DNA of 24,177 bases from a virus. The notes under the pieces were generated by a model. It was given only the letters and a program-made list of their open reading frames with translations. It ran no database searches and had not been told where the DNA came from. Made by a program: the position numbers and the translations under genes. Shown here in pieces: positions 1 to 8,415 of this stretch (the first letter of the stretch is position 1; each line of letters starts with the position of its first letter). The DNA lies in the IMG/VR virus record IMGVR_UViG_3300044535_001531, positions 1-24,177 of that record. One strand, given 5' to 3'.

Positions 1-17
1 TGTAAAAGAAGAATAAC

Positions 18-3000
18 ATGAGAATTGACAATCCAATAGGTAGTAACGCCGCACTGACAGGATCCTTTAGTGGGTCTTTCATTGGAAACGGATCCGGCTT
101 AACTAACGTAGCAGCTACTAGCGTAGAGTATGCTAACGTATTAAATAAACCAACCCTATTATCAGGGTCTGTACAAATTGCATCTGAAATATCAGGTTCA
201 TTTACTGCAGTATCAGCATCATTTGCTACTAGATTTGACAATCTAGGAAGCGGTTTTGCAACTGATAGTGAATTAAGCTCTGTTTCATCTTCTTTAGCAA
301 GTAGTATTACAGATATATACAATACTTATGCTACAGATACAGAACTAACAAACGTTTCTTCTTCTTTTTCTGTTACTATTACAGATATAAAAAGCGCTTA
401 CGCTACAAACGCTCATGTATCAAACATATCTTCTTCTTTCGCTGGCGATATTGTAAACATATATAACACCTACGCTACGGATACCGAATTAGGGATAGTA
501 TCTGCTTCTCTAGCTTCAGGTATAACAGGTATTAATAATGCAATAAACGGATTAGACAACACTTACGCTACAGACAGTCAGTTAGCAGCTTTATCTTCTT
601 CGTTAATATCAGTTGACAGTAGCTTAACTAGCAATTTAGCAGCAACCTCTTCTTCTTTATCCCAAGATATACAAGGAGTTAATCAACACCTAAACCAGGT
701 ATCAGGTTCTCTTGCAACTAGAATCGATAATATCAATACTACTATTAGTAACTTAGATGGTACATATGCTACTGATGCAGATTTAATATTAGTTTCAAGC
801 TCTTTTGCTTCTACAACTAGTACCAACTTACAAAAAGGAGTAATAAATTCTGGATCATTTGCAACTAGAATTGATAACATCAATAATACACTTAACAACT
901 TAGGAAGTACATACGCTACAGACAGTGAATTAGCAAACGTTTCAAGTTCTTTATCAACTAGAATAGCTGCAGATGAATCTAACTTAACAACTGCAATCGG
1001 AGTAAACAATACTCAAAATAGTAGATTAGCTGCTCTTGAAGCTGCTACAGGATCTTATCAAGCAGGGTTAACATTTAATGATACTACCGGACAAGGCGGA
1101 ATTGATTTTACTAACTCATCTGGTACAATTACTGCAACAGTAGTAGGATTAGGTACAAGTAATGATGTTACTTTTAACAACGGTACATTCAACGGTAATG
1201 TTTTTATAGACGGTAACTTAACTGTATCAGGATCCAATACATCGTTAATCGTACAAAACCTAGCAGTAGGTGATGCTTTTATATACCTAAACAGCGGAAG
1301 CTCAGTTACTAACCCGGATATGGGTTTTGCAGGTAACTACAATGACGGTACATACGCCCACGCAGGTTTATTTAGAGATGCTTCAGATGCAGGTACATGG
1401 AAAGTTTTCCAGGGTTACACACCAGAACCAGATGCAGCTGTATACATAGATACAGCTCATGCTACTTTTAGATTAGCACCTTTTGCTGCATCAAAAATTA
1501 ATGCAACTTCTATAACAGGATCTTTACAAGGTAATGCTTCAACAGCTTCTACCTGGGCTACAGCTAGAACACTTACTTTAGGAGGAGATTTAACAGGTAA
1601 CGTTTCTATAGACGGATCTGCAGGTGTAACTTTGACAGCAACAATCGCAGCTAATTCAGTTGCTTTAGGAACTGACACATCAGGCGATTACGTAGCAAGT
1701 TTAGTAGCAGGAACAGGAATTAGTTTAGCTAATAACTCAGGAGAAGGAGCTACACCAACAATTACAAACTCTGCTCCTGACCAAACAGTAGTATTAACTG
1801 CAGGTTCAAACGTAAGCATTTCAGGAACATATCCTAACTTTACAATTGCATCTACAGATACAAATACAACATATACTGCAGGAACTGGTTTATCATTATC
1901 AACTACAACATTTAGCATTGATAGTTCAGTAGTAACTTTATCTGGAACTCAGACATTAACAAATAAAACAATAGGCGGAGGTCAATTAGTAGATGCTTCT
2001 GTAACAAATGCTAAATTAGCTAACTCATCATTAACCGTAACAGCAGGAACTGGAATGAGTGGAGGAGGAGCTGTTTCTTTAGGAGGTTCAGTAACTCTAA
2101 CTAACGCAGGTGTTACCTCAAACGTAGCCGGTACAGGTATTACAGTATCGGGAGGAACTGGAGCAGTAACTATTACAAACTCAGATAGAGGTTCTTCTCA
2201 GAATATATTTAAGAACTTTGCAGTAGCAGGTCAATCTACAGTAGCAGCTGATAGTAATGATGATACTTTAACTCTAGCAGCAGGAAGTAATGTAACAATT
2301 ACAACAAATGCTTCTACAGATACTATTACAATTTCTTCTACTGATACAAATACGACCTATACTGCAGGTGCAGGTTTAACATTATCAAGCACAGAATTTA
2401 GTCACTCAGATACTTCATCTGTTACAAACTTAACTACATCTAGTAGACGATATGTAACAGCTTTAACTTTTGATACTTACGGACACGTAACAGGATATGA
2501 GACTGGTACAGAAACTGTAACAGATACTAACACAACTTACTCAGTAGGTGACGGAGGTTTAACAGCTGTAAACTTTACAACAACTCGTAGAGATAAATTA
2601 GATGGTATTGCAGCAGGAGCTACTAACGTAACAAATAATAACCAAATATCAAACGGTGCAGGATATATTACATCTTCAGGTACTGCAGCTAAGGTAGAAA
2701 ATACAGTAGGAGGTTCTAGTGCAGTAGATTTAGTATACGGTAACATGGCCGACAATGATCAGTTCCGTATTAGAATAGGAGGTACATCTTCGAATGCAGG
2801 CTTTGTTGAAATAGCAACAGCGGATGATGGAACTGAACCAATTTTAGTTAGACAATATACAGGTGTATTCAGTTCTTTAGCCAGAACTGCAAACTTGTTA
2901 GACGGATCTGGTAATACAACATTCCCAGGTGATGTTACAGCTTATTCTTCTGATGAAAGATTAAAAGAAAACGTTCAGAATATTCCTAACGCATTAGATA

Positions 3001-3302
3001 AAGTATTATCTTTAAATGGTGTAACTTTTGATTGGAAACAAGAAGCTTTTGATGCAGGATTTAATCCTAAGATTAAAGAAGGTGATGCAGGGGTATTAGC
3101 ACAACAAGTACAGGCAGTATTACCACAAGCAGTTAAGCCAGCTCCATTTGACTTAGACACAGACGGAAGTTCAATTTCAGGAAAAGATTACTTAACAGTA
3201 CAGTACGAAAAATTAGCTCCATTATTTATTGAAGCAATTAAAGAACAACAAGCACAGATTGAATTATTAAAAGCAGAAATAGCAGAATTAAAAAATAAAT
3301 AA
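18..3302 (+). CDS. Tail fibre/adhesin with C-terminal peptidase S74 chaperone domain
   Basis: This 1094-residue protein is most likely a trimeric host-recognition tail fibre. Residues 68-312 hold repeats built on an ATDSEL..VSSSLAS pattern. The middle (about 350-960) is rich in G, S, T and N with fibre-type beta repeats, including three copies of a TDTNTTY..G.GL unit. The C-terminus (about 978-1094) matches the peptidase S74 intramolecular chaperone: SDERLK places Ser978 and Lys983 five residues apart, as in the catalytic Ser/Lys pair of endosialidase chaperones, and the protein ends in a coiled coil (EAIKEQQAQIELLKAEIAEL). By family knowledge the chaperone trimerises the fibre and then cuts itself off before the Ser. 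The ATG follows an A-rich leader without Shine-Dalgarno. The next gene starts 7 bases after the stop. No receptor-binding specificity can be read from the sequence. Confidence 0.88.
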   Translation: MRIDNPIGSNAALTGSFSGSFIGNGSGLTNVAATSVEYANVLNKPTLLSGSVQIASEISGSFTAVSASFATRFDNLGSGFATDSELSSVSSSLASSITDIYNTYATDTELTNVSSSFSVTITDIKSAYATNAHVSNISSSFAGDIVNIYNTYATDTELGIVSASLASGITGINNAINGLDNTYATDSQLAALSSSLISVDSSLTSNLAATSSSLSQDIQGVNQHLNQVSGSLATRIDNINTTISNLDGTYATDADLILVSSSFASTTSTNLQKGVINSGSFATRIDNINNTLNNLGSTYATDSELANVSSSLSTRIAADESNLTTAIGVNNTQNSRLAALEAATGSYQAGLTFNDTTGQGGIDFTNSSGTITATVVGLGTSNDVTFNNGTFNGNVFIDGNLTVSGSNTSLIVQNLAVGDAFIYLNSGSSVTNPDMGFAGNYNDGTYAHAGLFRDASDAGTWKVFQGYTPEPDAAVYIDTAHATFRLAPFAASKINATSITGSLQGNASTASTWATARTLTLGGDLTGNVSIDGSAGVTLTATIAANSVALGTDTSGDYVASLVAGTGISLANNSGEGATPTITNSAPDQTVVLTAGSNVSISGTYPNFTIASTDTNTTYTAGTGLSLSTTTFSIDSSVVTLSGTQTLTNKTIGGGQLVDASVTNAKLANSSLTVTAGTGMSGGGAVSLGGSVTLTNAGVTSNVAGTGITVSGGTGAVTITNSDRGSSQNIFKNFAVAGQSTVAADSNDDTLTLAAGSNVTITTNASTDTITISSTDTNTTYTAGAGLTLSSTEFSHSDTSSVTNLTTSSRRYVTALTFDTYGHVTGYETGTETVTDTNTTYSVGDGGLTAVNFTTTRRDKLDGIAAGATNVTNNNQISNGAGYITSSGTAAKVENTVGGSSAVDLVYGNMADNDQFRIRIGGTSSNAGFVEIATADDGTEPILVRQYTGVFSSLARTANLLDGSGNTTFPGDVTAYSSDERLKENVQNIPNALDKVLSLNGVTFDWKQEAFDAGFNPKIKEGDAGVLAQQVQAVLPQAVKPAPFDLDTDGSSISGKDYLTVQYEKLAPLFIEAIKEQQAQIELLKAEIAELKNK
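219..953 (+). repeat. Repeats of about 24 residues in the fibre shaft
   Basis: The encoded motif ATDSEL (or variants such as ATDTEL, ATNAHV, ATDSQL, ATDADL) starts at residues 81, 105, 129, 153, 185, 251 and 300, with SSSL/SSSF about eight residues later each time. The first four copies are exactly 24 residues apart; later ones are spaced 32, 66 and 49. A second unit, FATRIDNIN, recurs near residues 69, 232 and 281. Regular heptad-like spacing fits a trimeric fibre shaft. Confidence 0.75.
1851..2552 (+). repeat. Three copies of a TDTNTTY..G fibre unit
   Basis: Near-identical segments begin at 1851, 2337 and 2520 and encode STDTNTTYTAGTGL, STDTNTTYTAGAGL and TDTNTTYSVGDGGL. They lie in the beta-rich part of the fibre just before the chaperone domain. 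They are probably structural repeats that could also recombine between phages. Confidence 0.7.
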
Positions 3303-3309
3303 TAAGTTT

Positions 3310-3861
3310 ATGGGTTTCGTTTTAAAAGCAGATTTAGAAACAAATATAGGACCTTCAGAAGAAGTGTATGCTAGAATAGAGGGGCTAGGTTATAATAAAG
3401 GATCAGCAACAGTTATGTTTCAAGTAACATACTGGATTGATAGAGATGCTGCTTTGAGGGCTAATAGAACTTTTCTAGATGAGCCTTTAAAAAATATGGT
3501 GGGTCTTATACATGATAAGGTGGTTCTTTTTTCTGACGATAATAAAGACGGAATAGAGATTGTACTACCTCATTATATAGAACACCAAACAGTAATAGAG
3601 AAGGAAGTTGAAATTCCAATTTATGAAAAGAAAATGAATAAAAAAGAAGTACCTTATACAAGTTTTGATGAAGATGGAGAGGAGATTACTCTATACAGAA
3701 CAGTGAATGTAGAAGAAGAAGTTAAAGTAGGAGTAAAGAAAGAGGTGAAGAAGGTAATAGATAATTCAATACCTGGAAAGTTATTGGAATATTGTTACGA
3801 AGTATTAAAACAAGAATTAGGTAAGCAGTTTTCTATAGATAATATTGAAACAGTAAAATAA
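3310..3861 (+). CDS. Unknown protein, probable tail-fibre-associated
   Basis: I do not recognise this 183-residue protein. Residues 1-95 look like a mixed alpha/beta domain with an aromatic strand (MFQVTYWIDRDAALRANRTF). Residues 100-155 are strongly charged with many K and E (for example VNVEEEVKVGVKKEVKK), suggesting an extended or coiled segment. The C-terminal 25 residues look helical. It has no signal peptide or membrane segment. It sits 7 bases after the fibre gene and 1 base before the next gene, with no promoter between, so the three are probably co-transcribed. An accessory fibre or fibre-assembly protein is the natural guess from position alone. Confidence 0.6.
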   Translation: MGFVLKADLETNIGPSEEVYARIEGLGYNKGSATVMFQVTYWIDRDAALRANRTFLDEPLKNMVGLIHDKVVLFSDDNKDGIEIVLPHYIEHQTVIEKEVEIPIYEKKMNKKEVPYTSFDEDGEEITLYRTVNVEEEVKVGVKKEVKKVIDNSIPGKLLEYCYEVLKQELGKQFSIDNIETVK

Positions 3862-3862
3862 G

Positions 3863-4327
3863 ATGTCAAGAAGAGCGTACGGTAGTAATGATATAAATTG
3901 GGGATCTTTCGATGATTGGTCTAACAACATAAGCTCAGATAGTAACGTATCTTTAGCTTCGTCTCAAGGTGACATGCATCCTGGAAGAACTTCTCCTTTC
4001 TCTATAAGTACTATAAGAAGCCAGACAATCTTTAAAGGTAAGGTATGGGCAGGAACAGGAGGTACAGTATCTATGACAGCTCCATATACAGTATCAGCAA
4101 CCTCTAGTTCATTTGTAGTAAAGAACTTTTTTATTAACGCCTCCAACATTACAATAGTAGCAACAGCAAGTTACCCGTGGACTTTTAATTCCTGGAGAAC
4201 TGCAGCAGGTGGCGGTGGCTCACAAATTAGTACGTCAGCAACATTTACTTTTGGTAATGACGGTAACGCCGATCATGCTAACTATTATGCTTGGTTTACA
4301 ACAACGCACTCGAATCCATACTCTTAA
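3863..4327 (+). CDS. Small beta-rich protein, possible adhesin or fibre tip
   Basis: This 154-residue protein is rich in S, T, N, G and aromatic residues and nearly free of charged helices, as in phage surface adhesins. The C-terminal half (about 90-150) has the pattern ITIVATASYPWTFNSW, a Gly-rich turn, ISTSATFTFG and then YYAWFTT. This resembles the divergent InlB B-repeat/beta-grasp layout found in bacterial surface proteins (strand, F..W, turn, strand, YAW/F). That resemblance is by eye only. It starts 1 base after the preceding stop and is the last gene of the fibre block. A host-like promoter for the next operon follows at 4331. Confidence 0.6.
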   Translation: MSRRAYGSNDINWGSFDDWSNNISSDSNVSLASSQGDMHPGRTSPFSISTIRSQTIFKGKVWAGTGGTVSMTAPYTVSATSSSFVVKNFFINASNITIVATASYPWTFNSWRTAAGGGGSQISTSATFTFGNDGNADHANYYAWFTTTHSNPYS

Positions 4328-4330
4328 AAG

Positions 4331-4361
4331 TTGGAATTCTGCGTAAAATTTCGTATATTTA
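4331..4361 (+). promoter_or_regulatory. Host-like (Bacteroidota-type) promoter for the glycan operon
   Basis: TTG at 4331-4333, a 20-base spacer, then TATATTTA at 4354-4361. This fits the Bacteroidota primary sigma pattern (-33 TTG/TTTG, -7 TAnnTTTG) except for the last base. The ATG lies 24 bases downstream. It is the only gap in the stretch from 3863 to 16914 long enough to hold a full promoter, so it probably drives the 12-gene operon. Confidence 0.55.
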
Positions 4362-4385
4362 ACACATAGTTTTATACTAAAGGTT

Positions 4386-5240
4386 ATGAAAGTAATTTGG
4401 GTTTTAGAAAATGTACAAGATGATGAGAAGGTATTTGGAAAGCTAAATACACTACTACTCATTGCTTCTGTTAAACTCTGGAAAAAGAATCATCCAGAAA
4501 CAAATTGTGTATTATACTGTGATGCGTTAACTCACACCTATATTACTCGTTTAGGTATTGGACACCTATGGGATAAAGTAGAACAATTTCAACGCAAAAG
4601 AGAATTAAAGAGATCGGTCTTTTGGGCAGCTTCTAAGCTAGAAGTTTTATCTGAACAAAACGAACCGGTTATTCTCATGGATAATGATACACTAATATAC
4701 AAACCACTTTTACATTTAATAGAACGAGATAAACACTACGTTTGCAATTTTGAAATAGGACAAGGTTACTACCCTACTTCTCTAGACCCTCTAGTAAGCC
4801 AGTTGAGCTATAAACCTAGATGGAAAATGGAATCTGTAAATGTATCTTTTCTTTACTTACCAGATCCAGAGTTTACAAAAATGTATGCTAACCTGAGTCT
4901 AGATATAATGGAAGAGTTTACCAAAATGGATGCACCACACTCGCAGTATTTAATTTTTGCAGAACAACTATTACTTAGTCATTTACTAGAAAGAGAGAAT
5001 AAAGAAGTACGAAGCATTATTTCAACATATTGGAATTGCCAGAAATGGGAATGGGATAAAGACCATACAAAAGGGTTGTGGCCTATACATGAATCACAAA
5101 CACATTTTAAACATTACGGACCTCTAAAGGTATGGATTATACAAGATCAAGGAGGAGAAAGTTATGAGAGGGAAATGAAAGAGTTGGAAAATTGCGTAAA
5201 AATGCCTAACTTAGACATGTCTTTTTTAACAGTAAGGTAA
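4386..5240 (+). CDS. GT-A type glycosyltransferase
   Basis: This 284-residue protein is probably a nucleotide-sugar-dependent glycosyltransferase. Residues 1-60 form a Rossmann-like beginning with an early WVLENV strand and a CVLYCDAL strand. VILMDNDTLIY at about 95-105 carries a DND (99-101), the DxD metal/nucleotide-sugar site of GT-A enzymes. A C-terminal segment near 230-250 (HFKHYGP.KVW) could supply the metal-binding His seen late in many GT-A folds. There is no membrane segment. It is the first gene of the operon; the next gene starts directly after its stop. Sugar and acceptor cannot be told. Confidence 0.65.
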   Translation: MKVIWVLENVQDDEKVFGKLNTLLLIASVKLWKKNHPETNCVLYCDALTHTYITRLGIGHLWDKVEQFQRKRELKRSVFWAASKLEVLSEQNEPVILMDNDTLIYKPLLHLIERDKHYVCNFEIGQGYYPTSLDPLVSQLSYKPRWKMESVNVSFLYLPDPEFTKMYANLSLDIMEEFTKMDAPHSQYLIFAEQLLLSHLLERENKEVRSIISTYWNCQKWEWDKDHTKGLWPIHESQTHFKHYGPLKVWIIQDQGGESYEREMKELENCVKMPNLDMSFLTVR

Positions 5241-5963
5241 ATGTCAATAGTAGATTTAAAATACATAAAAGAAAACATAACTACTAATGCTGGAGTACCT
5301 TTAGAATACAGATGGACACATGGAGCTACTGAAGAGCATTTAGGAGACGGTTTACTAGTATATAGCATCATACAGATGATGCGAGCAAAAGTATGTGTAT
5401 GTATAGGAAGTGGAAGCGGATTTATTCCACGTATAATGACACAAGCTAGAATTGATTTGTATAACCAAGGTATTTTTGAAGGAAATGGAGACTATAATTG
5501 GGGTGATATTGGTGCTAGTTATCTTGTTGACGCTTGTAATGGCGTTGGGGGCCCTAATGATTTGGATGATGAGAATTCATTCTTCCGCAAGAACTTTTAT
5601 CCTAGATTTATCAAATCGACTTCTGTCGACGCCTATTATAACTTCTTTGTTAAACAAGATATTCAAATAGACTTTCTTTTTATAGATGGAGATCATTCTT
5701 ATGAAGGAGTAAGGACAGATTTCGAATTATACTCTAAACTACTTTCAGACAAAGGAATTATTGCTATTCACGACACGGATAAGAATTACGAAAAAGCACT
5801 TATCGTTTCAGAAGATGCAAAGAAAGATTACCACTCATTTACAGGACCTTCTAAATTTATAGAAGAGCTAGGACCAGAATGGAAACTATTTAACTTCTTT
5901 AATGAAGGTATTCTAAAAAGTAAACCATCCTCTACAGGATTAACACTAGTACAACATGCTTAA
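5241..5963 (+). CDS. SAM-dependent methyltransferase, Methyltransf_24 type
   Basis: The 240-residue protein has a class I methyltransferase layout: the glycine loop VCIGSGSGF (about 53-61) would bind S-adenosylmethionine, and FLFIDGDHSYEGVRTDF (about 145-161) with a following HDTD (177-180) is the signature of the Methyltransf_24/cephalosporin-hydroxylase-like group, which often acts on sugars or antibiotics. The insert at 75-125 is long and may form the substrate pocket. It starts immediately after the transferase stop and its 3' end overlaps the next gene by 8 bases, so translation is coupled. In this setting it most likely methylates a sugar or glycan. Confidence 0.75.
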   Translation: MSIVDLKYIKENITTNAGVPLEYRWTHGATEEHLGDGLLVYSIIQMMRAKVCVCIGSGSGFIPRIMTQARIDLYNQGIFEGNGDYNWGDIGASYLVDACNGVGGPNDLDDENSFFRKNFYPRFIKSTSVDAYYNFFVKQDIQIDFLFIDGDHSYEGVRTDFELYSKLLSDKGIIAIHDTDKNYEKALIVSEDAKKDYHSFTGPSKFIEELGPEWKLFNFFNEGILKSKPSSTGLTLVQHA

Positions 5964-6795
5964 CTTAGTAACAGTAGTAGGGCGTAATACACATATCCTT
6001 CCGCATATGCTAAAACATTATGAAGGTAAGGTAGATAAAATGTATGTAGCTGTTTATAGACAAGATGAGAATGATGGAGTATTAGAAGAGGTCTTAGACT
6101 TAGGAATAAAACCTTGTATAATTGCAACAGAAGAAAAATACAACTGGGAAAGAGTAACTGCTTTATACAACTATATAAAAGGAACAAAACCTAACGACTG
6201 GTGGATAGTTTCAGATGATGATGAACTACAGGTTTACCCTTATGAAATTTCTGATATAATTAAAGAATGTGAAAAGCATAACTTTGATTTTGTAACAGGA
6301 GGTTTTTTAGATAGGATAGGACCTGACGGAATATTTCCGGAAGTAACTAGAGATACTAACATACATTCTGCTTTTCCTTATGCAGGTTTTTTTAGGTACC
6401 CAATGTCTAAAGCATGCCCTAATAAGGTGACCCTTATGAAAGGTTATCAAGATATCTGCTCAGGACAGCACTATGCTACCTTTAAAGATGGAACAAATAG
6501 TTGGGGGAAAGCACATCCTAAAAGGATGCCAATTGAGGAAGTATTTACTCAGGTACATCACTTTAAATGGGACGCTACTTGCGTAGAAAGGATAAAAGAG
6601 GTAGCCGATATTGATAAACCTTATGCGTATTCTGAGGAATATAGAACAATGTATAATGCTATAAGAGTCTTTGACTGGAAAATTGATATCTGTAATCCTG
6701 AATTTAAAGTTGAAAAATTGAATAATTTTTCGTATATTGATTATATGGATTATACTAAATGGAATTTATTAAGAGATAAAATTGTTACAATATGA
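5956..6795 (+). CDS. GT-A type glycosyltransferase (GT2/GT92-like)
   Basis: This 279-residue protein begins with a strand and a kinked helix (MLNLVTVVGRNTHILPHMLKHY), as in glycosyltransferases that start with a 'kindly-addressed neighbour' loop. DWWIVSDDDELQVYP (about 81-95) holds the DDDE cluster (87-90) expected to bind metal and nucleotide sugar. HHFKWD near residue 202 may be the late catalytic or metal-binding segment. It overlaps the methyltransferase gene by 8 bases and the next gene by 4 (ATGA). No membrane helix is evident, so it probably acts in the cytoplasm. The assignment to GT2 versus GT92-like is uncertain. Confidence 0.65.
   Translation: MLNLVTVVGRNTHILPHMLKHYEGKVDKMYVAVYRQDENDGVLEEVLDLGIKPCIIATEEKYNWERVTALYNYIKGTKPNDWWIVSDDDELQVYPYEISDIIKECEKHNFDFVTGGFLDRIGPDGIFPEVTRDTNIHSAFPYAGFFRYPMSKACPNKVTLMKGYQDICSGQHYATFKDGTNSWGKAHPKRMPIEEVFTQVHHFKWDATCVERIKEVADIDKPYAYSEEYRTMYNAIRVFDWKIDICNPEFKVEKLNNFSYIDYMDYTKWNLLRDKIVTI
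6710..6740 (+). promoter_or_regulatory. Possible internal host-like promoter
   Basis: Inside the 3' end of the preceding gene there is TTG at 6710-6712, a 20-base spacer and TATATTGA at 6733-6740. Spacing and the run TTTTTCGTATATT closely match the promoter at 4331. It would serve the genes from 6792 onward. Because it lies in coding sequence it may be chance. Confidence 0.3.
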
Positions 6796-7001
6796 GTAAG
6801 ATAGTAAAACAAGATGAATTAGACCTAATTGCTTTGGAAGAAAGAAAAGTTAGAGCATTAGAGAAAATTGCAGCATCGATGGATGCATTAACTATTTGGT
6901 TTGAAGAAATCGATAAAGATGATTGGAGTCAACGTGTCCAGTTCTATTTAACAGAATTTCATAATTTTGCTAAACCAAAAGATCCAACAATAGATGGATA
7001 A
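6792..7001 (+). CDS. Small helical protein of unknown function
   Basis: I do not recognise this 69-residue protein. Residues 5-35 form a probable amphipathic helix or short coiled coil (LIALEERKVRALEKIAASM), followed by a second helix with W36 and W45. There is no Cys, signal peptide or membrane segment. It is embedded in the operon with a 4-base ATGA overlap upstream and an 8-base overlap downstream, which supports it being a real gene. It may be a partner or regulator of the neighbouring transferases, or unrelated; the sequence does not decide this. Confidence 0.6.
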   Translation: MSKIVKQDELDLIALEERKVRALEKIAASMDALTIWFEEIDKDDWSQRVQFYLTEFHNFAKPKDPTIDG

Positions 7002-8415
7002 ACTAGGTATTATAGTACCTTACAGAAATAGACCTCAGCAACTTTTTGAATTCAAATTAAAAATTTCTGACTACCTTTTATCAAGTAATATTAAATACGA
7101 ATTAATTATCGTAGAACAAGATGACGATAAAAGTTTTAATAGAGGAAAGTTATTAAATATAGGATTTCAAAAAGCTAAAAGACTGGAGTGTACCTACGTG
7201 TGTTTTCATGACGTAGATATGCATCCGATAAAAGTAGATTATAGCCCAGTAGACAAACCAACTCAATTAGCTAATAGATTCGTATACGAAGAAGGAGTTC
7301 AAAGATCTGTATCAGATGATTACTTTGGAGGCGTAACTTTATTTCCTGTATCCCAATTTGAAGATATTAACGGATATTCAAATGAATACTGGGGCTGGGG
7401 ATTTGAGGATAACGACTTACTTGCTAGATGTAGAGAAAAAGGAATACCTCTTGCTACTAGGTTTTATAGACAAAATGGAGTTAATGGAATAGGATTAGAT
7501 TTTAATGGAGAATCTTCTTTTGTTAGATTACCAAATGTCTGCAATTTCAGAAAACCTCTAACCATCTACACTACCTTTAAGCCTTACAGAGTTAAGCCAA
7601 ACCCGGTAGAAATTGCCGATGAATTAGCAGTATATTCAATACCGGGACAAGACCTAAACCTATCTTACAATTCTTTCAATACTTACAAGTTTGAAACTTT
7701 TGATAAGAATGCAGAACCACATTCTATACATTCAAAAAACTTACCACCGTTAATTAGTAAGAGTATAGTAACGATAAACCCTAAGACTAAAAAAATAGAC
7801 TTTTATCTCAATGGTGAGAAGATTGGTACAAAAGGGATAAAAGATACGTTACATCCTTATTGGGAGCAAAAGTATATGTACCTAGGAGTAGGTGATCCTT
7901 TACGAGATAGAATGCAGAAATACTTTTACGGGTATATAACAGAGTTTGCAGTATTCAGTAGAGAGTTAAGTGCAGAAGAAATCAAAAGCCTTAATAATAA
8001 TTCTAGATATAGCTTAACACAAGAATTCGATAGATATAGTCCTGGGAATGAACTCGAAGTTTATTACGATGGACGTCATACTATAGGAAATACTTTAGTA
8101 GACTTAAGTAGAAATAATAAAGACGGTCAAATGATTAACTGCGGGTTAGTTGAAACATACCAACCACAGGAGTACACTCAGTTAGTACCTACAAGACGCT
8201 ACAGCACCTTTAATGTATTAAAACATAAAGAGAATGGATATAAAGACGGATACTGGGTTAACTGGGCAAGCCGGGAAAACCAATTAAGGTATTTTGAAAA
8301 AATTAAAGAAGGAATAACTCTTGAAAACGATGGTCTTAGTAGTTTACGGTACTTAGTAAAAAACCTTTCAAGTGATAAAAAAAAGCATTATCATCATATA
8401 GTAGTTACGTTATGA
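6994..8415 (+). CDS. GT7 (beta-1,4-galactosyltransferase-like) enzyme with nested LamG-like domain
   Basis: The N-terminal 157 residues match family GT7: VPYRNR (8-13), FNRGKLLNIGF (48-58), HDVDM with DVD 73-75, and the acceptor/catalytic segment NGYSNEYWGWGFEDND (126-141). Residues about 168-385 are a concanavalin-A/LamG-like lectin domain (FNGESSFVRLP; KIDFYLNGEKIG; YFYGYITEFAVFSRELSAEEI; VDLSRNNKDG). Residues about 399-473 then resume GT7: LKHKENG with His411 at the position of the Mn2+-binding His347 of bovine beta4GalT1, and DGLSSLRYLV (446-455) matching DGLNSLTYQV of that enzyme. The lectin domain is therefore inserted inside the catalytic domain, not appended. Typical GT7 catalytic domains are about 270 residues. 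Its start overlaps the preceding gene by 8 bases, and its end overlaps a tandem paralogue by 4. It probably transfers a hexose or HexNAc. Confidence 0.8.
   Translation: MDKLGIIVPYRNRPQQLFEFKLKISDYLLSSNIKYELIIVEQDDDKSFNRGKLLNIGFQKAKRLECTYVCFHDVDMHPIKVDYSPVDKPTQLANRFVYEEGVQRSVSDDYFGGVTLFPVSQFEDINGYSNEYWGWGFEDNDLLARCREKGIPLATRFYRQNGVNGIGLDFNGESSFVRLPNVCNFRKPLTIYTTFKPYRVKPNPVEIADELAVYSIPGQDLNLSYNSFNTYKFETFDKNAEPHSIHSKNLPPLISKSIVTINPKTKKIDFYLNGEKIGTKGIKDTLHPYWEQKYMYLGVGDPLRDRMQKYFYGYITEFAVFSRELSAEEIKSLNNNSRYSLTQEFDRYSPGNELEVYYDGRHTIGNTLVDLSRNNKDGQMINCGLVETYQPQEYTQLVPTRRYSTFNVLKHKENGYKDGYWVNWASRENQLRYFEKIKEGITLENDGLSSLRYLVKNLSSDKKKHYHHIVVTL

Noticed and set aside
683-1918. Several minus-strand open frames within the fibre gene
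   Set aside because: They lie antisense to repetitive Ser/Thr/Ala-rich coding sequence, have no promoter or conserved motif, and are shadows of codon bias.
5452-5670. A 72-codon + strand frame inside the methyltransferase gene
   Set aside because: It is out of frame with a clearly recognisable methyltransferase and encodes a low-complexity hydrophobic sequence without a start signal.
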